Below are positions 10,686 through 18,781 of a DNA stretch of 28,880 nt, piece by piece. This DNA is from a virus. The stretch covers positions 1 through 28,880 of IMG/VR virus record IMGVR_UViG_3300047678_000830. One strand, written 5' to 3'. A model generated the notes under the pieces. That model was not told the origin of the DNA and did no database searches. It was given only the letters and a program-made list of their open reading frames with translations. Numbering within the stretch: the first letter of the stretch is position 1; each line of letters opens with the position of its first letter. The translations under genes and the position numbers were made by a program.

Positions 10686-12713
10686 ATGGCCAATATAACA
10701 GACGAACAATTACAAAAAGACATAGTTCAATCTGCTATGAAACGGCTGATTGTCTGTACTGATTTTAAAAGACCCAGATTAGAAAAAATTAAATTGTATC
10801 AAGACACTTACGCAGGAAAGCAAAAACCTAAATTAAGAATCCAATACAACGTACCATTGCCAATTTTATCCGGTATGGTTGATAGCTTATGTGCTGATTT
10901 TGATGAAGATATTATGGTTAAGTTTGGAGAAAACCACCCAGCCGATTATTTAAAGATTAAAAAGTTACAAGCAGGCTTTGATCGCGAGGTTCATTCTTTA
11001 AGACCAAATGCAAGATGGAATTATAAAGTTCGCGCAGATAAATTTTTAGCGATAATGACTGGTGTTGGAATTACTAAGACTTGGGGCGAAAGTGATCCTA
11101 AATTCTCATTGAACTTTGATAATGTTGCACTTGAAGATTTTATTTTTGAACCAAAAGGTGGTGGAATTCTTGAAAATCATATGTTTGTTGGAGAAGAGGG
11201 AATTTTCAAGACTAAAGAGCAATTAGAAAGTGGTGCTGAAAGCAAATTATATATTGCTAAAAATGTTAAAGAAATTGTTAGTGCAGGAGCTAGTGACGAA
11301 TACAGAAGAGAGATGGAGGGTTTATACGGAGATAAGTTAAATCGTTTTCGTTCAATGGGCTTAGATGCTGATAGCAATAATTATATTGGCCAACAAGTTC
11401 ATAACTTAGTTCAAATGCAAATAGTTTTTAGAGGAGAAAGATATTATTTGTTATTTGACCCGTGGACACAAAAAGCTGTTCGATTGGAATTAAACAAAGA
11501 TGTTTTTGAATCTAATTTATATATTTATACCGCTTGGCATACACACTCAGACCCAAAAAACTTTTTATCCAAATCCTATACTGATGATTTTTACCCAGTG
11601 CATGATTTTATCGGAACTTCTTTAAACCAAGAGTTAACAAACAGGAATAAAAAGAACATGACACCTACGGCTTTTGATAGGGACATGTTTAATGCCGCAG
11701 AACTTGATTCGAGATATGAGCGACCAGACAAGTTAATCGGAGTTGATACTAAAGGTGGTACAAGAAGAATTTCAGAGGGCTTATTTGAATTTAAAGCAGG
11801 TGAGTTAACCGGAACAATTGATTTAATTTCTTGGTTACAAAAGTCTTTTAATTCATCAACTGGTGTTGAAGAGTTAAACAATCAAGCTAATGATAAAAAT
11901 ACATCTGCCCATGTTGTTTATTCATCCTTACAGTCTGCCAGCAAGCGCATAGGCCACAAGGCAAAGAGTTATCAAGAATGTTATGCCGAAGTAGGTTTAA
12001 GGTCACAAAAGGCCTTTGATGAGCATTTAACAGAAGCCATCGCAGTAAAACTAGTTGGCGTTGAGGGTTACGGATGGGATTGGTTAACTAGAGAAGATTT
12101 AAAAATGAATCAATCGGCCGATGCAAAAGTTATTTCTGCCGGTGAACAAGATCGAGAAAATATTATTGGTAAAGACCAAAAACTTAAGTGGTTAACTACA
12201 GTAATTCCAAATCAAACTTTATTTTCTCAATATAACCCAAAAGTTATTGCCGAAATGGCAGCTCGAGATATTGCCGGTTTAAAAGATGATGATATTACAG
12301 AATTAATGGATGTTTCTGCTTACGGAAATAAAGATATTAAAGCCAAAGCTGATATTGCAATTATGCAATTACGAAAAGGTAAAATGCCAGAAATTGTTTG
12401 GGATGCAACTATAAAATTTATTGAAATTATTTTTGATCACGCAAGAAGTTATAAAAATCAATTAATTAAAGATAAGACTTATAATTTATTTTTTGATTTT
12501 CTAGATAAACATTATGTTATTGCAGCCGAAAATATGGCAACTATAGCTAGTCAAATTCAATCCAAAGCTGCGCAATTGAATACTCAACCACAAGATCCAA
12601 ATCTACCACAGGAAAAACCCACTCAACCGCAATTACAAACGCAAAATGTTGGAGCTGGTAGTGGTATACCACAGGTTCAACAAACTGATATGAATTTTGG
12701 AGGAACTCAATGA
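10686..12713 (+). CDS. Portal protein
   Basis: Forms the dodecameric ring at the head vertex through which DNA is packaged and to which the tail attaches. Support: 675 residues, place between terminase and scaffold/capsid, and sequence typical of podovirus-type portals (LRIQYNVPLPILSGMVDSL, WNYKVRADKFLAIMTGVGIT, ALEDFIFEPKGG and later SLNQELTNRNKKN). The last 60 residues are rich in Gln and Pro and look disordered. I use ATG 10686; an in-frame TTG at 10679 falls within the terminator-distal leader and is unlikely. There is no Shine-Dalgarno. Its stop overlaps the next gene (ATGA). Confidence 0.85.
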   Translation: MANITDEQLQKDIVQSAMKRLIVCTDFKRPRLEKIKLYQDTYAGKQKPKLRIQYNVPLPILSGMVDSLCADFDEDIMVKFGENHPADYLKIKKLQAGFDREVHSLRPNARWNYKVRADKFLAIMTGVGITKTWGESDPKFSLNFDNVALEDFIFEPKGGGILENHMFVGEEGIFKTKEQLESGAESKLYIAKNVKEIVSAGASDEYRREMEGLYGDKLNRFRSMGLDADSNNYIGQQVHNLVQMQIVFRGERYYLLFDPWTQKAVRLELNKDVFESNLYIYTAWHTHSDPKNFLSKSYTDDFYPVHDFIGTSLNQELTNRNKKNMTPTAFDRDMFNAAELDSRYERPDKLIGVDTKGGTRRISEGLFEFKAGELTGTIDLISWLQKSFNSSTGVEELNNQANDKNTSAHVVYSSLQSASKRIGHKAKSYQECYAEVGLRSQKAFDEHLTEAIAVKLVGVEGYGWDWLTREDLKMNQSADAKVISAGEQDRENIIGKDQKLKWLTTVIPNQTLFSQYNPKVIAEMAARDIAGLKDDDITELMDVSAYGNKDIKAKADIAIMQLRKGKMPEIVWDATIKFIEIIFDHARSYKNQLIKDKTYNLFFDFLDKHYVIAAENMATIASQIQSKAAQLNTQPQDPNLPQEKPTQPQLQTQNVGAGSGIPQVQQTDMNFGGTQ

Positions 12714-13072
12714 CAACTCACGAATTATTATTAAAAATTGAACAAGCTAAATTACGGCAATGGGACGAAGATGATCAGTTATTACTTGATGAGTATACAA
12801 AGACAGTTTCAGATTATGAAGCTTATCAAGTATTAGCGGAAAATCCTTTAGTACAAAGAAAAATTGAAAAATGGATGGAAGAGCTGAAAGCCATTGATTA
12901 TAAATTAGCAAATGATAGAGATCTAATAATGGACCCGAATAAAAAAGTTGAAGCCGCTGAATTATTCGCAAGGAAAAATGTTTTAAAAGATTTCATTAAT
13001 GAATTAAGTATTAATCGTCATGGCCAAGAAATTACAACAATCGAAGAAAATATTAAAAGGTTCATCCGTTAA
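12710..13072 (+). CDS. Small helical protein following the portal
   Basis: A 120-residue protein, charged and almost entirely helical by composition (LLLKIEQAKLRQWDEDDQLL, YEAYQVLAENPLVQRKIEKW, FARKNVLKDFINELSI). It is translationally coupled to the portal through ATGA. Position suggests a head-assembly or portal-associated factor, but no family is recognised. Confidence 0.6.
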   Translation: MTTHELLLKIEQAKLRQWDEDDQLLLDEYTKTVSDYEAYQVLAENPLVQRKIEKWMEELKAIDYKLANDRDLIMDPNKKVEAAELFARKNVLKDFINELSINRHGQEITTIEENIKRFIR

Positions 13073-13223
13073 AAACCGAAAAGAATTTGTTAATTTACAG
13101 AGCTACAAAGATAAAGACGGGGTAGATAAATTTTATTGTGGTTACAAAGTAGGTAAAAAATATAAAGAGCAGGACGAGCATTACAACTCGCCCGAAGAAG
13201 CAAGACAAGCATTAAAAAATTAA
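13020..13223 (+). CDS. Small basic hypothetical protein
   Basis: A 67-residue, Lys-rich protein whose first 53 bases overlap the previous gene. The C-terminal part (DGVDKFYCGYKVGKKYKEQD, then HYNSPEEARQALKN) reads like a compact beta domain with an ending helix. The overlap region encodes a poorly ordered Lys/Ser tail (MAKKLQQSKKILKGSSVKNR), so a later non-ATG start cannot be excluded. Function unknown. Confidence 0.5.
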   Translation: MAKKLQQSKKILKGSSVKNRKEFVNLQSYKDKDGVDKFYCGYKVGKKYKEQDEHYNSPEEARQALKN

Positions 13224-13254
13224 GCGTTAATTAAAACGCAGAGAATAAAAATAT

Positions 13255-13620
13255 ATGACAAAAGCAGAAAAAGATGCCGCTAAGGCAAAAAAACAAGCAG
13301 AAAAAGATGCCGCTAAGGCACCTAAATCTGCTGAAAGTCAAGTAGGTGCCACTGCACCAGTTCAGACAGAACAAAATCCACAAGGTGAAAATGTAACACC
13401 ATCTGGGATTGTTGTTCCGGGATCTGTTGTTGCTGAAACACCAGCCCCAACCCCAGTTGCATCTAAAGGGGATGCAATTGTTGAGTTCATGCACCAAGGA
13501 AAATTGACGACAAGAGTTTATACCGAAGAGATACACGGTGAAGATTATAAAGAATTAGCAAAAGGTTTTGCTGAAAAGAAAGCAAACCTTGGACTAAAAG
13601 GTAAATTTTATCTTAAGTAG
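13255..13620 (+). CDS. Head-region protein with Ala/Lys repeat N-terminus
   Basis: 121 residues. Residues 1-22 are an Ala/Lys/Glu helix made of a duplicated unit (AEKDAAKA twice, 11-residue period). Residues 23-75 are Pro/Val/Thr-rich and likely disordered. Residues 78-121 (DAIVEFMHQGKLTTRVYTEE, then a Lys-rich helix and GLKGKFYLK) look like a small folded domain. Place between portal and scaffold suggests a minor head or assembly protein. No family recognised. Confidence 0.6.
   Translation: MTKAEKDAAKAKKQAEKDAAKAPKSAESQVGATAPVQTEQNPQGENVTPSGIVVPGSVVAETPAPTPVASKGDAIVEFMHQGKLTTRVYTEEIHGEDYKELAKGFAEKKANLGLKGKFYLK
13263..13320 (+). repeat. 25-base exact direct repeat, 33-base period
   Basis: Bases 13263-13287 are repeated identically at 13296-13320 (core AGCAGAAAAAGATGCCGCTA then AGGCA). 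They encode the duplicated AEKDAAKA unit in frame. Identity at the nucleotide level suggests a recent duplication. Confidence 0.9.
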
Positions 13621-13624
13621 TTTT

Positions 13625-13744
13625 CACACCTCGGGCTTAATCATGTAAAGCCTGAGATTGTGCAAATTAAAACCGACACTGGCGGTAAATCCAGATGCCC
13701 AAGATTGGGCTTAAATAATAATCAAAGGATACTTAAATCCTTTG
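13625..13744 (+). promoter_or_regulatory. Structured leader with four consecutive hairpins, upstream of the scaffold gene
   Basis: The gap holds CACA + CTCGGGCTT (13625-13638) pairing with AAGCCTGAG + TGTG (13648-13662); ACCG/CGGT (13672-13675, 13683-13686); GCCCAA/TTGGGC (13697-13702, 13705-13710); and CAAAGGAT/ATCCTTTG (13723-13730, 13737-13744). None is followed by a U-tract. It may tune the high scaffold and capsid expression, or be a distinct RNA. No known RNA family recognised. Confidence 0.55.
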
Positions 13745-13760
13745 GGAAACCATAAAAAAG

Positions 13761-14687
13761 ATGCCTAATGATAATTCAGAGGCTTTAAACGCAGAGGTAA
13801 ATAAACAAGCCGAGGCAATGGGCCTTACACCAGAAGATATTGATGGAGGTTTAGACCTTACGGAAATAAAAGCAGGTGAAGAGCTTAACCCGGGATTTAA
13901 TACCGATGCACCTCAAGGGGAGGAAAAACCCGAAGACCCGACACCGGAAGAAAAACCGGAAGAGGGCAAAATGGAAGATGATTCAAAGATTGAAACCGAT
14001 GATAAATCTTCCGACCCAAAAGTTAAAGCTAGAGAAGAATTTAAGAAGCGCGAAACGAAGCAAATGTTTGATGATTTTAAATCTGAAATATTTGCCGGTA
14101 TAGAGGAAAAATTTAAAGGATTTCAAACCGCAACTCCGACTGAAAAGAAAGAGATTAAAGCGGAAGTATCCGAAGATATTAAACAGTTTGCATCTAAATA
14201 TAAAGATGCAGATGGTAACCCTCTTAACGCTGAATTTTTGGAAGATTTTGCCGCAGCTATTGTAGCTAAAACTACAAAAAGTTTACCGGTAGATTTACAA
14301 AAATTAAGCGAGCTAACCGCTAAGGATAAAGCCCAAGAAGAAAATAACCAATTCAACAATGAATGGGATAAAGTTCTTTCTAAAATTAAAGGCCAATTTC
14401 CTAACGCTTCTGACGAGCAACTTTCTAAGGCTAAAACCGAAATGAAAGAAACTTTGTCAAAATCTGATGTTAAAGATATGGAATACCTATATCTACATAA
14501 AGCGGCAGATAAATTTAAAACTATTCTATTTTCCCCAAAGCGTAAAACTGCTGAAAGCGGCCACGTAGGGGAAGCGGATATGCCTGATGAGGGCGATACG
14601 CCATTCAATTACGAAACTTTGACACCTGAAAGGGCTTCAAAGGTTCAATCTGAAATAGACGAGTTTTACTCTAAAAAGAAAAAATAA
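13761..14687 (+). CDS. Scaffolding protein (predicted)
   Basis: A 308-residue, highly charged, helix-rich protein immediately upstream of the capsid gene, the classic scaffold position. Residues 40-85 are Glu/Pro/Asp-rich and disordered (GEEKPEDPTPEEKPEEGKME). Residues 85-250 are coiled-coil-like (REEFKKRETKQMFDDFKSEI, AEVSEDIKQFASKYKDADG). The basic C-terminal end (EIDEFYSKKKK) could bind the capsid shell, as in other scaffolds. There is no protease signature in it. The call rests on composition and position; sequence homology is not recognised. Confidence 0.75.
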   Translation: MPNDNSEALNAEVNKQAEAMGLTPEDIDGGLDLTEIKAGEELNPGFNTDAPQGEEKPEDPTPEEKPEEGKMEDDSKIETDDKSSDPKVKAREEFKKRETKQMFDDFKSEIFAGIEEKFKGFQTATPTEKKEIKAEVSEDIKQFASKYKDADGNPLNAEFLEDFAAAIVAKTTKSLPVDLQKLSELTAKDKAQEENNQFNNEWDKVLSKIKGQFPNASDEQLSKAKTEMKETLSKSDVKDMEYLYLHKAADKFKTILFSPKRKTAESGHVGEADMPDEGDTPFNYETLTPERASKVQSEIDEFYSKKKK

Positions 14688-14694
14688 CTTTTGG

Positions 14695-14714
14695 GGATTT
14701 AATTAATTAAATCC
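14695..14714. repeat. 20-bp perfect palindrome upstream of the capsid gene
   Basis: The sequence from GGATTTAA to TTAAATCC is a perfect palindrome with centre TTAA. As RNA it gives an 8-bp stem with a 4-base loop, nine bases before the capsid ATG. It could stabilise or demarcate the capsid mRNA, or bind a dimeric protein as DNA. Confidence 0.85.
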
Positions 14715-14722
14715 TAAATAAA

Positions 14723-16063
14723 ATGGCTAATACATTCCCAACCAAAACCGTTTGGTCAAGAATATTCCAGCTTTCCCGTTACAAGGTGCCGGTATATTCT
14801 TTGCTTGCCAAAATGGACTTGGTTGATGAATTAGAATTTGGTGCTAGTGTAAAACGCACCTATTCTAGTGATTTTGCTACTGGCAAAATGAGTGCTGCAG
14901 GCGGATATAATATTCGCAACCGTGTAAACACCGAAGAGCAAATTGATATCGATCAAAAAGATTTCATTGCCTCTCGTTTCCCATCATGGGAAAAATTGCT
15001 TTGGGTTATGAATAATGACCAAAAGTTTTCTCAAGATTCTGCTGCAAGATTACACACACAACTTGATGCAGATGGTTTAAATGTTGTTCGAGCAGGTGCC
15101 GGACAAACTTTAGATGACAGTGTTATAAGCGCAGGTGGTGTTGCCGGTAATGGTATTACCGCAACTATTGGTAACATTATTCAAATTTTTTCTACAGCAG
15201 AAGAATTATTGAACTTAGCTAATGCTACCTATCCAAGCGTTGTCCCATATACTGGAAACGTAAAATTGGATTTAGCTAATGATATGAAAGTTGCAATTTG
15301 TGACCCTCATACCATTAACATCATCAGACAATATCAAGCAGGTAGAAATACCCCGCTTGGTGATACAAGTGTAAAAAATCAAGGTTATGTTGGTTACTTT
15401 ATGGGCTTCAATGTCTTTTCAAGTAACTCTTTGCCATTTACAGCAACATTGGCAATGCCAACTCAACCAACTGACGGCGACACCGTTGTTATTGGTGGAG
15501 TTACATTTACTTTTAAAACAACACTTGGTTCTACAGCCGGTAACGTTTTGATTGGTGGTTCTGCTGATGCAGCTAGAGCAAACCTAACAGCATTAATTAA
15601 TGCCCCTTTCACTACAACCGCGCAAGGTGTTGCATTAACATCCACTGAAATTGATGTTTCGACTGCTACAGGTGTAGCAAAAGCTTTAATTTTTGGTGAT
15701 CCTGCTGACACTACAAATGCTCAGGTAAATATTAGTGCTACCAACGACAACACTGCTGACACAATGGCAATTGTTGTTAAAGGTGTAAATAAAATCACTG
15801 TCAGCGACACTTTGACCGCAGCTGATGGTATTTTTACAACTACTTTGCAATGTGTAAATAACATTTTTGCAGTTACAAAATGTTATGACTTGATTTTAAA
15901 ACGTGACCCATCTATTGATACAAACCCTGTATCAAATAGTGTAGCTAAAGATTTTATCTTCTGGGATTTATACGGACGTAAAGTGTTCCGTGATCAAGCA
16001 GTTAAAATTGTTAACGTAAAAATGCAAGCTTCTACACTAACTGCCCCAACTCAAACTTTTTAA
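14723..16063 (+). CDS. Major capsid protein with an inserted beta domain
   Basis: Forms the icosahedral head. 446 residues, directly after the scaffold. Residues 1-240 and 373-446 read as the capsid core (AKMDLVDELEFGASVKRTYS, FIASRFPSWEKLLWVMNNDQ, DMKVAICDPHTINIIRQYQA, SVAKDFIFWDLYGRKVFRDQ). Residues about 241-372 are different: TDGDTVVIGGVTFTFKTTLG, NVLIGGSADAARANLTALIN and repeated Thr/Asn beta-strand sequence, a module I recall from surface-exposed parts of several phage structural proteins. It is probably a surface loop or decoration domain. There is no N-terminal pro-region. Capsid identity is strong from position and overall pattern; the fold family is not proven. Confidence 0.85.
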   Translation: MANTFPTKTVWSRIFQLSRYKVPVYSLLAKMDLVDELEFGASVKRTYSSDFATGKMSAAGGYNIRNRVNTEEQIDIDQKDFIASRFPSWEKLLWVMNNDQKFSQDSAARLHTQLDADGLNVVRAGAGQTLDDSVISAGGVAGNGITATIGNIIQIFSTAEELLNLANATYPSVVPYTGNVKLDLANDMKVAICDPHTINIIRQYQAGRNTPLGDTSVKNQGYVGYFMGFNVFSSNSLPFTATLAMPTQPTDGDTVVIGGVTFTFKTTLGSTAGNVLIGGSADAARANLTALINAPFTTTAQGVALTSTEIDVSTATGVAKALIFGDPADTTNAQVNISATNDNTADTMAIVVKGVNKITVSDTLTAADGIFTTTLQCVNNIFAVTKCYDLILKRDPSIDTNPVSNSVAKDFIFWDLYGRKVFRDQAVKIVNVKMQASTLTAPTQTF

Positions 16064-16076
16064 TTAACTACTAATT

Positions 16077-16102
16077 GAGAGGTGATAATTTTATCACCTC
16101 TC
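16077..16102. repeat. Perfect inverted repeat after the capsid gene
   Basis: GAGAGGTGATAA (16077-16088) and its exact complement (16091-16102) give an 11-12 bp stem with a very short loop. No U-tract follows, so it looks more like a stability or processing element at the 3' end of capsid mRNA than a terminator. The next gene starts five bases later. Confidence 0.85.
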
Positions 16103-16106
16103 TGGG

Positions 16107-16631
16107 ATGAAAAATATGAAGAAATATATTATTTCTACAATCATCGCTTTAGTGGTTAGCGTTGGGTCTTGGGCTGTTTTGCCATCAAAAGTACAGAATA
16201 AAGTTAGCGGTACAGTCGAGAATTTTCCTGTTTGGTTTTATAACGGTTTAGTTGGTGGAAACAATAGCCAATTTTCCGTTAGCACAACTGGTACAGTGAC
16301 ATCTTCTTCGTCTGTATCTTCTACTTTTAGTTCTGCAACTGTTGGATCATCCAGTTCTACCCCAGCAGCTTTTGGGAGTGCTGCGGCTGGACATTTTATT
16401 ATTGCCGCCGCTGCAACAACTGCGAACGCTTCAACAACTGCGGTAACAGCAAACAGCACAATTTTACTTCAACAAGAAAGCACTACACCTATTCCGGGAA
16501 CTACTTGTAATTCTACAATTGCATCTAGTACAGTTGTGACAAGCAAAATTGCTAGTAATGGATTTATCGTTACTAACTCTTATGCTCCGGCAACTAATCC
16601 TCAGTGTATGTCTTACTTTATTGTAAACTAG
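16107..16631 (+). CDS. Predicted exported Ser/Thr/Ala-rich virion-module protein
   Basis: 174 residues. A Sec-like signal opens the protein (KKYIISTIIALVVSVGSWAV); cleavage could occur after the hydrophobic stretch near residue 25. Residues 45-85 are Ser/Thr-rich (TTGTVTSSSSVSSTFSSATV), and residues 85-120 Ala/Thr-rich. A Cys-containing beta-like tail follows (TTCNSTIASSTVVTSK, QCMSYFIVN), with two Cys that could form a disulphide outside the cytoplasm. It sits right after the capsid, where a head decoration or fibre protein would be expected. ATG 16116 is an equally good start. No family recognised. Confidence 0.65.
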   Translation: MKNMKKYIISTIIALVVSVGSWAVLPSKVQNKVSGTVENFPVWFYNGLVGGNNSQFSVSTTGTVTSSSSVSSTFSSATVGSSSSTPAAFGSAAAGHFIIAAAATTANASTTAVTANSTILLQQESTTPIPGTTCNSTIASSTVVTSKIASNGFIVTNSYAPATNPQCMSYFIVN

Positions 16632-16632
16632 C

Positions 16633-16677
16633 GATGTAAAATCACCCGCAATAAATATTGTGGGTGAAAATTACATC
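16633..16677. repeat. Two-tier hairpin between exported-protein genes
   Basis: GATGTAA (16633-16639) pairs with TTACATC (16671-16677), and TCACCC (16642-16647) pairs with GGGTGA (16662-16667), separated by small symmetric internal loops. A short A-run follows, so on the reverse strand it has a weak U-tract. Probable mRNA stability or partial terminator element. Confidence 0.75.
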
Positions 16678-16691
16678 ATTAAAAAAAGAAT

Positions 16692-17069
16692 ATGAAAAAA
16701 TATATAATAATTTGTTTGGTAGTAATTCTTGCTTTTTTTGTTATTTCTAGAAATCAAAAAAAGTACGGTGTTGACGTTGTTTATTCTGCGCCAACAATGG
16801 CAACAAGTTCAGTAGGTATTTATTCTTCAAGTTTAATTTTAGCGGGGGATAGCGGTAGGCAATATGCATCATTTTGTAATGCAACAAATTCACTACCGAC
16901 AACTAACGACGCTTTATTTTTAGGTTTTGGCGCAACCTCAACTAAGCCCTACGGAATTTTAATCGCCCCTCAAAAATGTTATGAGATGAATTTATCAAAC
17001 ATGTTTACTGGCCCAGTTTATGCAATTGCATCTACAGCAACAAGCACTTTACTTATTATTTACAAATAG
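16692..17069 (+). CDS. Membrane-anchored or exported small virion-module protein
   Basis: 125 residues. An N-terminal hydrophobic segment (KKYIIICLVVILAFFVISRN) is followed by a beta-rich domain. Its pattern (RQYASFCNATNS, DALFLGFGATSTKPYGILIA, YEMNLSNMFTGPVYAIASTA) resembles a small phage head-associated family with a ...R-x-x-x-x-x-N-x-S...Y-L-G-x-G...G-I-x-L...Y-E-I...N-L-Y-x-G-x-V-x-A-I consensus, which normally lacks a signal. A Cys pair (Cys60, Cys97) could form a disulphide. The fusion of a signal or anchor to this domain is odd. The family link is from memory. Confidence 0.6.
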   Translation: MKKYIIICLVVILAFFVISRNQKKYGVDVVYSAPTMATSSVGIYSSSLILAGDSGRQYASFCNATNSLPTTNDALFLGFGATSTKPYGILIAPQKCYEMNLSNMFTGPVYAIASTATSTLLIIYK

Positions 17070-17072
17070 AAA

Positions 17073-17966
17073 ATGCAAACAATTCGCCCGGGAATACAAT
17101 TTAGAATACCTTGGCAAATATCCGCATCTGATGATGTAGGCACTACTTACTATCCACAAGCGGTTATTAGAGCCTCAGTAGGAAATTCCATTATAGAAAC
17201 TTTAAATCTGTCGCATGATGGAAATGGAAGATACTCCGCATTATGGTTACCGCCGGGTGATTCTTCTGGCTTGGGTTACCAAATCGACATGACTATTAAT
17301 GTCTATACAGATTCTGGTCACATCACATTATCTCCAAATTACAGTATAGAGAATAGAGTTTATGTAATAAAAGAAGAGAACAGAAATTTTGGCGCTACAA
17401 ATTGGTTTGACTGGGAGGGTTTAAAGAGCGTTGTAACAAAAATTGTTGAAAAGGTTTTCGATGAAAAGATAAAAAAATTACCGCCACCAACAGTTACAGA
17501 AAAAGAAAATGCGGAATTGCCAGAAATTTTAAATAAGCTTAAACAAATAAAAGGTGGGTTACCATCTATTGATGGACTTGCAGATAAATCGGATATTGAA
17601 ACGCTTAGAACTGATTTTATTAATCAGACTTCGAGTCTAGAAAGTGTTGTTGGCTATCTTCAAGATAAAATTGAAAATTCTGAAAATGATAACAGTCAAA
17701 ATTTTGATGTTATTAATACTGCTATTGAAAACTTGAAAAATGAACAACTGAGAATGTCAGAAATGTTTATAAGTTTGTCAAAACAAGTTTCTCAATCGCA
17801 AGCAGAATTTTTAACAGAGGCATCTAAAATTATACAAAATGAGATGCAAAAAGTTTTGGCCGGTGTTGATTCAATTACTTATAGTAAAGGCGTTAAACCG
17901 CCACAAGAAAATGTAAAGAGTGAAAATAATGCAAATAACTATTTAGATTTAGCTAGAAAATTATGA
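17073..17966 (+). CDS. Structural protein: beta domain plus coiled coil
   Basis: 297 residues. Residues 1-95 look like a beta-sandwich (RPGIQFRIPWQISASDD, GNGRYSALWLPPGDSSGLGY). From about 110 onward the sequence is helical with Leu/Ile heptads (LRTDFINQTSSLESVVGYLQ, IENLKNEQLRMSEMFISLSK), probably a trimeric or dimeric coiled coil. This layout fits a tail or head fibre stalk. It overlaps the downstream peptidase gene (ATGA), which suggests assembly together. No family recognised. Confidence 0.6.
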   Translation: MQTIRPGIQFRIPWQISASDDVGTTYYPQAVIRASVGNSIIETLNLSHDGNGRYSALWLPPGDSSGLGYQIDMTINVYTDSGHITLSPNYSIENRVYVIKEENRNFGATNWFDWEGLKSVVTKIVEKVFDEKIKKLPPPTVTEKENAELPEILNKLKQIKGGLPSIDGLADKSDIETLRTDFINQTSSLESVVGYLQDKIENSENDNSQNFDVINTAIENLKNEQLRMSEMFISLSKQVSQSQAEFLTEASKIIQNEMQKVLAGVDSITYSKGVKPPQENVKSENNANNYLDLARKL

Positions 17967-18781
17967 TAAATAATTCCGGATTAAATCCTACTCCTATAGA
18001 TTATAACGACTATTCTTTACCAAAAACTTTTGGGCAAGCAATTTTAAGTTTGCCTGCTGAATATATTGTTATTCCTGAAAGAATTATGGATCAATCTGGA
18101 AGTGATTTTTGTGGTGCGTTTTCATCAACTGCAGTTTCTGAAAGTATGGATATGCAATATTTATCACCAGAATTTTTATTTGCAAAAATGAAACAAATTA
18201 CAGGTGATATTTATGGCTATGGCGGAGATTTAAGAAGTTTTTGCAAAGCTTGGATTAAATACGGAACTATTAAGCAATCCGATGCGCCATTTAGTTTAAA
18301 TGATAAAGATAGAAATTTTTTAGCTGATTATAAAAACTGGCCAAGCGAATTAGACATGAAAGCGGCCGAGTTTAAAAAAGAAAGTTTTTTTAGAGTTGAA
18401 AAGATACAAGGTTTAGATTTATTTGATTCAATACGACAAGCTTTATTTAATAATGCAATTCCAAAGAGGACTATTTTTACTGGCGCAATGTGGTATAACG
18501 ATTGGACCTTTGCAGAAAATGGAATAATCCCTACTGAATACAGCGAAGCCGCTGGATTACATGCTTTTAGAATAATTGGATGGAAAAATGAGTATTTAAT
18601 TATTCAAAATTCTTATTCTTCTCGAATAGGCAATGACGGGTTGTTTTATATGCATAGACAAACGGTTAATAAAGAACTTACCGAGCCTTGTTATATGTTT
18701 ATTGATTTGGGAGATATTGTGCCTAAGCCGATTGGTAATTTTTTGCAATTATTATTTCAAAAATTATTGAATATTTTATGA
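17963..18781 (+). CDS. Papain-like (C1) cysteine peptidase
   Basis: 272 residues. DQSGSDFCGAFSS aligns with the papain active-site motif: oxyanion Gln44 six residues before catalytic Cys50, then GAFSS in place of WAFSS. GLHAFRIIGWKNEYLIIQNS supplies His200 and Asn216 in the expected order and spacing, and IGNDGLFYM follows, as WGxxGY does in papains. There is no N-terminal signal or propeptide. The gene is in the middle of the structural operon, coupled on both sides by ATGA overlaps, so the enzyme could mature virion proteins or be carried in the particle to cut host-surface proteins. Catalytic residues are visible; substrate is unknown. Confidence 0.82.
   Translation: MINNSGLNPTPIDYNDYSLPKTFGQAILSLPAEYIVIPERIMDQSGSDFCGAFSSTAVSESMDMQYLSPEFLFAKMKQITGDIYGYGGDLRSFCKAWIKYGTIKQSDAPFSLNDKDRNFLADYKNWPSELDMKAAEFKKESFFRVEKIQGLDLFDSIRQALFNNAIPKRTIFTGAMWYNDWTFAENGIIPTEYSEAAGLHAFRIIGWKNEYLIIQNSYSSRIGNDGLFYMHRQTVNKELTEPCYMFIDLGDIVPKPIGNFLQLLFQKLLNIL

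Noticed and set aside
13231-13536. 101-residue reverse frame rich in Cys and Phe
   Set aside because: Antisense shadow of the Ala/Lys repeat gene; its repetitive composition derives from the direct repeat.
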